A stretch of DNA of 56,202 nucleotides from Micrococcales bacterium (GTDB lineage Bacteria > Actinomycetota > Actinomycetes > Actinomycetales > Cellulomonadaceae): contig WQWY01000019.1 of NCBI GenBank assembly GCA_009785115.1, positions 1 through 56,202 on the forward strand. The letters are read 5' to 3'. Under the pieces are notes generated by a model that was given only the letters and a program-made list of their open reading frames with translations, searched no databases and was not told the origin of the DNA. Of the stretch, positions 52,088-56,202 are shown in pieces. Numbering within the stretch: position 1 is the stretch's first letter; each line of letters starts with the position of its first letter. A program made the translations under genes and the position numbers.

Positions 52088-53109
52088 AGCGAGTGCACCA
52101 GCCTCACGACCTTGCTCAGCACGTCGGGGTCGGTGTCCGGCGGCACGCCGTGGCCGAGGTTCACGACGTGGCCGGGTGCGGCACGGCCCTTCTCCACCAC
52201 GTCGCGCACGTGCGCCTCGAGCACCGGCCACGGTGCGGCGAGCAGAGCCGGGTCGAGGTTGCCCTGCACCGGCGTCGCCCCGCCCAGGCGGGCGACGGCC
52301 TGGTCGAGCGGCACCCGGTAGTCGACGCCGACGACGTCCGCGCCCGCGTCGCGCAGCGCCGGCAACAGCTCGCCGGTCCCGGTGCCGAAGTGCACCGTCG
52401 GCACACCCTCGGCCTTGGCGGCGGCGAGCACCCTGGCCGAGGCGGGCAGCACGTTCGCGCGGTAGTCGGCCTCGCGCAGCGACCCGACCCAGGAGTCGAA
52501 CAGCTGGACCGCCTCGGCGCCAGCGCGAATCTGGGCCACGAGGAAGGCCGCCGACACGTCCGCGGCGTAGTCCATCAGGGCCGACCAGGCCGCCGGGTCG
52601 GTGTGCATCAGGCGGCGTGCGGCCAGGTGGTCGCGCGAGGCCCGGCCCTCGACCATGTAGGCGGCGAGGGTGAACGGGGCTCCGGCGAAGCCGATCAGCG
52701 GGGTGCCGTCGAGCAGCGTGACCGTGCGGCGCACCGCCTCGGTGATCGGGGCGAGCGCGGCCTCGGTGAGCGGGCCGGCCTCGGCCAGCCGGGCCACGTC
52801 AGAGGCGTCGCGCACCGGTGTGGTGAACACCGGGCCGATGCCGGCCTCGATGGTCACCGGCACACCTGCCAGGGCGAGCGGCACGACGATGTCGGAGAAG
52901 AAGATCGCGGCGTCCACCTGGTGGCGGCGCACCGGCTGCACGGTGATCTCGGCGGCGAGGTCGGGGTCCAGGCAGGCCTCGATCATGGCGGTGCCGGCCC
53001 TGGCCTCGCGGTACTCGGGCAGGGAGCGCCCGGCCTGGCGCATGAACCACACCGGCAGCCGCTGCGGACGGCGACCGGAATACGCGTCCAGAAGGGGTTT
53101 ATTCGACAC
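52084..53109 (-). CDS. hemE: Uroporphyrinogen decarboxylase
   Basis: 341 aa from a GTG at 53109 with GGGAG upstream. It decarboxylates uroporphyrinogen III to coproporphyrinogen III. Signature [19 protein letters not shown] near the N-terminus, [18 protein letters not shown] with the catalytic aspartate, [26 protein letters not shown], and the C-terminal [15 protein letters not shown]. All key positions are present. First gene of the hemE-hemG operon, divergent from hemA across 81 bp. Confidence 0.97.
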   Translation of the reverse strand: MSNKPLLDAYSGRRPQRLPVWFMRQAGRSLPEYREARAGTAMIEACLDPDLAAEITVQPVRRHQVDAAIFFSDIVVPLALAGVPVTIEAGIGPVFTTPVRDASDVARLAEAGPLTEAALAPITEAVRRTVTLLDGTPLIGFAGAPFTLAAYMVEGRASRDHLAARRLMHTDPAAWSALMDYAADVSAAFLVAQIRAGAEAVQLFDSWVGSLREADYRANVLPASARVLAAAKAEGVPTVHFGTGTGELLPALRDAGADVVGVDYRVPLDQAVARLGGATPVQGNLDPALLAAPWPVLEAHVRDVVEKGRAAPGHVVNLGHGVPPDTDPDVLSKVVRLVHSL

Positions 53110-53190
53110 CGTGTCATCTCCCGACGAAAGGGGGGAACTTCTCACGAAGTATTGTGCCCGACACCATCGGACATGATTGACTATTCGATC

Positions 53191-54447
53191 ATGGTGCTCT
53201 GTGCGGTCGTCGCGGACCACGTCGGGTCGGGGCTCGACGTGCTCGCCGCGCTGTCCGCCGGGGTCCGGGGGGTGGGGCCTGAGCTGGTGCGGACGGTCGA
53301 CGGCGTGAACGGTGTCGTCGCCCTGTCCACCTGCAACCGTGTCGAGCTGTACCTGGACGTGCCCTGGGGTGACCAGGCCGCGCAGGACGCCGGGCTCCAC
53401 GCGGCCCGTCTGCTGGCGGTGCGGTCAGCCACCCAGGGCGAGGGCATCACCGTGCACACCGGGCGTGACGCCGTGGCGCACCTGTTCTCCGTGGCCTCAG
53501 GGCTGGAGTCCATGGTGGTCGGTGAGCGCGAGATCGTCAGCCAGGTGCGCGCCGCGCTGACCACGGCCCGGTCACAACGGCTGACGGCACCGCTCCTCGA
53601 GGCGGCGTTCCAGACCGCGCTGCGGGTCTCCCGGACGGTGGTCGGGGCGGTGCCGCTGGACATGCTCGGGCGCTCGGTGGTCTCCGAGGCTCTGGACCTC
53701 ACCGACGTCGCCCGCCCGGGCGCGCGTGCGCTGCTCGTGGGCACCGGCAGCTACGCCGGGGCCTGCCTGGCGGCGTTGCGGGCCCGTGGTGTGCAGGACG
53801 TCCGGGTGTTCTCAGGCTCCGGCCGGGCGCACGGTTTCGCCGCGCGGCACCAGGTGGACGCGGCCGAGGACCTTGACATCGAGCTGACGCGCTCCGACCT
53901 GGTGGTGGCCTGCTCGGGCGCCGGCCCCGTCCTCAGTGCTCGGCAGGTGGCCGACGCCGGCCGACCGCTCGCGCTGATCGACCTGGCGTTGCGCCGTGAC
54001 GTCGCCCCCGAGGTGGCCGACCTTCCTGGTGTGCGGCTCGTCGCCCTGGCCGACGTGGCCGAGAGCACCCCGCGCACCGACGTGGCCGCCGCCAGCGCGC
54101 TGGTCGCCTCCGCGACCGACGAGTTCATGCGCGAGCGCCGGGCGCGCGAGTGGTCTGGCGAGCTGGTCGCCGCACGAGCCCAGGTGCTGCGCGCCTGCCT
54201 CACCGACGACGACCCGGCGCTGGCGCGGCGTCTGGCGCACCGCGAGATGCACGCCCCCACGGTGCGCGCCAAGGCCGCGGCCGCCCAGGGAGACCGCACC
54301 GCCTACGCCGCCGCGCTGGCCGAGGTCGCGGCGATGGCCGAGCTCACAGGACCAGCCCTCACAGGACCGACCTTCGCGAAGAGCAGGGCGATGTTGTCGG
54401 ACGAGATGGCGATCACCGAGACGGCTATGGCCTCCGCTCGTCCGTAG
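53191..54447 (+). CDS. hemA: Glutamyl-tRNA reductase
   Basis: 418 aa from the ATG at 53191; an in-frame ATG at 53173 is an alternative and neither has a ribosome binding site. It reduces glutamyl-tRNA to glutamate semialdehyde, the first step of C5 haem synthesis. Catalytic cysteine motif [32 protein letters not shown], the NADPH domain [21 protein letters not shown] and [22 protein letters not shown] and ATCATG (53172-53177 and 53188-53193) flank the start region as an inverted repeat. Divergent from hemE. Confidence 0.95.
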   Translation: MVLCAVVADHVGSGLDVLAALSAGVRGVGPELVRTVDGVNGVVALSTCNRVELYLDVPWGDQAAQDAGLHAARLLAVRSATQGEGITVHTGRDAVAHLFSVASGLESMVVGEREIVSQVRAALTTARSQRLTAPLLEAAFQTALRVSRTVVGAVPLDMLGRSVVSEALDLTDVARPGARALLVGTGSYAGACLAALRARGVQDVRVFSGSGRAHGFAARHQVDAAEDLDIELTRSDLVVACSGAGPVLSARQVADAGRPLALIDLALRRDVAPEVADLPGVRLVALADVAESTPRTDVAAASALVASATDEFMRERRAREWSGELVAARAQVLRACLTDDDPALARRLAHREMHAPTVRAKAAAAQGDRTAYAAALAEVAAMAELTGPALTGPTFAKSRAMLSDEMAITETAMASARP

Positions 54448-54531
54448 GACGGCCGGAGCGCACCCGCACCACGCGCGTCCTCGCCGCGTGCACGTCTCAC
54501 ACAGCGCGTACGTCTCTCTCGGTGCGCGAGG

Positions 54532-55605
54532 TCACAGCCCAGCGGCGGTGATCTCCAGGAGCAGGTCGGTGGCCTCGGGTTCCCCGACGCTGACCCGCAC
54601 CCCCTCGCCGGCGAAGGGCCGGACCATCAGGCCCGCGCTGGCGCACCGGTCGGCGAAGACGGTGCTCCGCTCCCCCAGGGGCAGCCAGACGAAGTTCGCC
54701 TCGCTGTCGGTCACCGTCCAGCCCTGGTCACGCAGGCCGGCGATCATCCTGGTGCGTTCGGCCACGATCCGGTCCACCCGACGCAGCAGCTCGTCACGCG
54801 CGCGCAACGAGGCCAGCGCGGCACGTTGGGCCAGGCTGGACACCTCGAACGGGGTGGTGACCTTGCGGATGCCGGCGGCCAGCCTCGGGCGGGCGACCGC
54901 GTAGCCGACCCGCAGCCCGGCCAGCCCGTAGGCCTTGGAGAAGGTGCGCAGCAGCACGACGTTGGGGTGCTCCGCGAGCACCGCGACCCCGTCGGGGGCC
55001 CGCGGGTCACGGACGAGCTCGAGGTAGGCCTCGTCGAGCACGACCACCACGTGGTCAGGCACCTTCGCCAGCATGGCCTCGAGCTCGTCGGCGTGCACCG
55101 CCGGGCCCGTGGGGTTGTTCGGGGTGCAGACCAGCACCACCCTGGTACGCGGCGTCACGGCGGCGGCCAGCCCCGACAGGTCCAGACGACCGCCAGCACC
55201 CAGCGGCACCGGGACGGCCGTCGCCCCCGCCAGGGCGGTGGCGATGGGGTAGGCCTCGAAGGAGCGCCACGGCATGACGACCTCGTCGCCGGCGTCGCAG
55301 AACGCGTTGAGCACGTGGTTCAGCACAGAGACCGACCCGGCCCCGGGCACCACCTGCTCGGGCGCGACACCGAGGGACGCGCCGACCGCCTCGGACAGCT
55401 CGGTGGCCATCATGTCGGGGTACCGGTTGACGTCAGCGGCGGCGTCGCTGATCGCGGCCAGCACGCTGGGCAGCGGCGGGTAGGGGTTCTCGTTGGACGA
55501 CAGCTTGAACGCCTGCGCACCCACCGGCGGACGACGGCCCGGGGTGTAGGCGGGCAGGTCGGCCACGGCACGTCGCAGCTGGACTCGGCTCACGCCTGTC
55601 AGCAT
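54532..55605 (-). CDS. hisC: Histidinol-phosphate / aromatic aminotransferase
   Basis: 357 aa from the ATG at 55605; a GTG at 55593 is possible. PLP-dependent class I/II fold: KLSSNENPYPPLPSVLAAI, NRYPD, VPGAGSVSVLNHVL, VLVCTPNNPTGPAV, VVVLDEAYLEL, and the Schiff-base lysine in LLRTFSKAYGLAGLRVGYAVA. HisC-like enzymes act on histidinol phosphate, but close relatives (Pat) use phenylpyruvate. It is not in a his operon here, so the aromatic aminotransferase role is a real alternative. Convergent with hemA. Confidence 0.85.
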   Translation of the reverse strand: MLTGVSRVQLRRAVADLPAYTPGRRPPVGAQAFKLSSNENPYPPLPSVLAAISDAAADVNRYPDMMATELSEAVGASLGVAPEQVVPGAGSVSVLNHVLNAFCDAGDEVVMPWRSFEAYPIATALAGATAVPVPLGAGGRLDLSGLAAAVTPRTRVVLVCTPNNPTGPAVHADELEAMLAKVPDHVVVVLDEAYLELVRDPRAPDGVAVLAEHPNVVLLRTFSKAYGLAGLRVGYAVARPRLAAGIRKVTTPFEVSSLAQRAALASLRARDELLRRVDRIVAERTRMIAGLRDQGWTVTDSEANFVWLPLGERSTVFADRCASAGLMVRPFAGEGVRVSVGEPEATDLLLEITAAGL

Positions 55606-55654
55606 GCCACCGTCTCGGGCGCGTCGGCGTCCGCGCCTGGCAGAATCTGTACCT

Positions 55655-56062
55655 ATGAGTCTCGTGGTACGGATCATCAGCAACGGGATCGCCATCTGGG
55701 TCGCGACGCTGATCCTGCCCGGCTTCACCGTCGTCGGGGCCACCTCCACCCTCGAACGCGTCGGCGTGTACCTGCTGGTGGGGCTGATCTTCGGAATCGT
55801 GAACGCGGTGGTGAAGCCCATCGTGAAGGTGCTGTCGTTCCCGGTGTACATCCTGACCCTGGGCCTGTTCACCCTGATCGTCAACGCCCTGATGCTGATG
55901 CTCACCGCCTGGATCACCTCCGCCACCAGCTGGGGCCTCCAGATCGACAACTTCGGCACCGCCGTCCTCGGCGGCCTCATCGTCTCCGTCGTCTCCTTCG
56001 CCCTCTCCGCCATGACCAAGCGCCGCGAAGGCCCCGCCGTCGCCGTCGTCCGCGTCGACTGA
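55655..56062 (+). CDS. Phage holin family 4-like / DUF4-type small membrane protein
   Basis: 135 aa from the ATG at 55655. Four hydrophobic segments: about residues 4-22, 35-55, 62-87 and 100-121, with the linking motif FGIVNAVVKPIVKVLSFPVYILTLG typical of the widespread actinobacterial family named after a mycobacterial holin (PF04020). The name does not imply a role in lysis; members are conserved chromosomal membrane proteins of unknown function. CAGAAT near 55641-55646 would give a nearly leaderless message. It is divergent from hisC. Confidence 0.85.
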   Translation: MSLVVRIISNGIAIWVATLILPGFTVVGATSTLERVGVYLLVGLIFGIVNAVVKPIVKVLSFPVYILTLGLFTLIVNALMLMLTAWITSATSWGLQIDNFGTAVLGGLIVSVVSFALSAMTKRREGPAVAVVRVD

Positions 56063-56202
56063 CCCGCTGGCCGGCAAGCCACGACGAGCCAGGACTATGG
56101 TCCCAACAGCGCATCAGTCCGCGCTGATAAGGCGATCCTACCTGCTCGAGCACTCTCAGTAGCCATGACTGCAGACGCCTTGACTCCCCCCCCCCCCCCC
56201 CC
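56063..56202. other. Right end of the window, noncoding, ending in a poly-C run
   Basis: No gene seen. ATCAG and CTGAT form a short hairpin near 56114. The last 17-18 bases are an uninterrupted C run that ends the window, which looks like a sequencing or assembly end. Confidence 0.6.

Noticed and set aside
55655..56062. Phage holin indicating a prophage
   Set aside because: The family is named after a holin but is a common chromosomal membrane protein; no other phage gene is present.
56063..56202. Possible tRNA or small RNA near the right end
   Set aside because: Only one short hairpin is visible; no cloverleaf arms or T-loop consensus.

Overview
The window is high-GC actinobacterial DNA. 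The gene content (ESX-like type VII secretion genes, Lsr2, FtsB-DUF501 beside enolase, DUF3180, an NrtR-controlled nadABC operon, tandem GTG/ATG start-stop overlaps and probable leaderless promoters) points to Micrococcales, perhaps near Cellulomonadaceae. The taxonomic call is inference. No rRNA, tRNA, CRISPR array or transposase was recognised.

Layout. 1-9.5 kb: an ESX-like type VII secretion operon with a divergent partial WXG100-type gene, an RDD-FHA protein, a small EccB-like protein, EccD, a three-ATPase EccC flanked by two MinD-like proteins without the P-loop lysine, and two uncharacterised proteins that may share a C-terminal domain. 9.7-13.7 kb: a cell-surface polysaccharide operon on the minus strand (two GT4 glycosyltransferases and a Wzz/CpsD-like protein with a ruined P-loop). 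13.8-18.2 kb: DUF501, FtsB-like, enolase and two tandem gpmA genes. 18.2-20.8 kb: ROK regulator, Imm26-like protein, Lsr2. 21-29.9 kb: lysS, panC, DUF2520, two PH-domain membrane proteins, DUF3180, a FolB-FolK fusion with a very long linker, and folP. 30-34 kb: alpha/beta hydrolase, MFS exporter with a C-terminal monooxygenase-like domain, VapBC. 34-38.8 kb: nadC, nadB, nadA, with divergent nrtR and a palindromic operator between them.

39-43.7 kb is an accessory, partly AT-richer island: a three-helix membrane protein translationally coupled to a STAND NTPase with seven near-identical TPR units, followed by MazEF and RelBE modules. It is the best candidate here for an undescribed defence or signalling system. 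43.9-49.7 kb holds a cupin, a TetR repressor with a divergent ABC exporter and a clear operator, and a secreted SGNH-PKD hydrolase with a sortase signal. 50-56.2 kb holds a lipoprotein, the haem genes hemG, hemE and divergent hemA, hisC and a small four-helix membrane protein. The window ends in a poly-C run.

Two sequence-level themes recur. Short tandem duplications, often 15 bp and in frame, occur in several housekeeping genes and spacers. A dispersed palindromic element of about 60 bp is inserted in frame twice in nrtR and lies once at the 3' end of the ABC ATPase gene.
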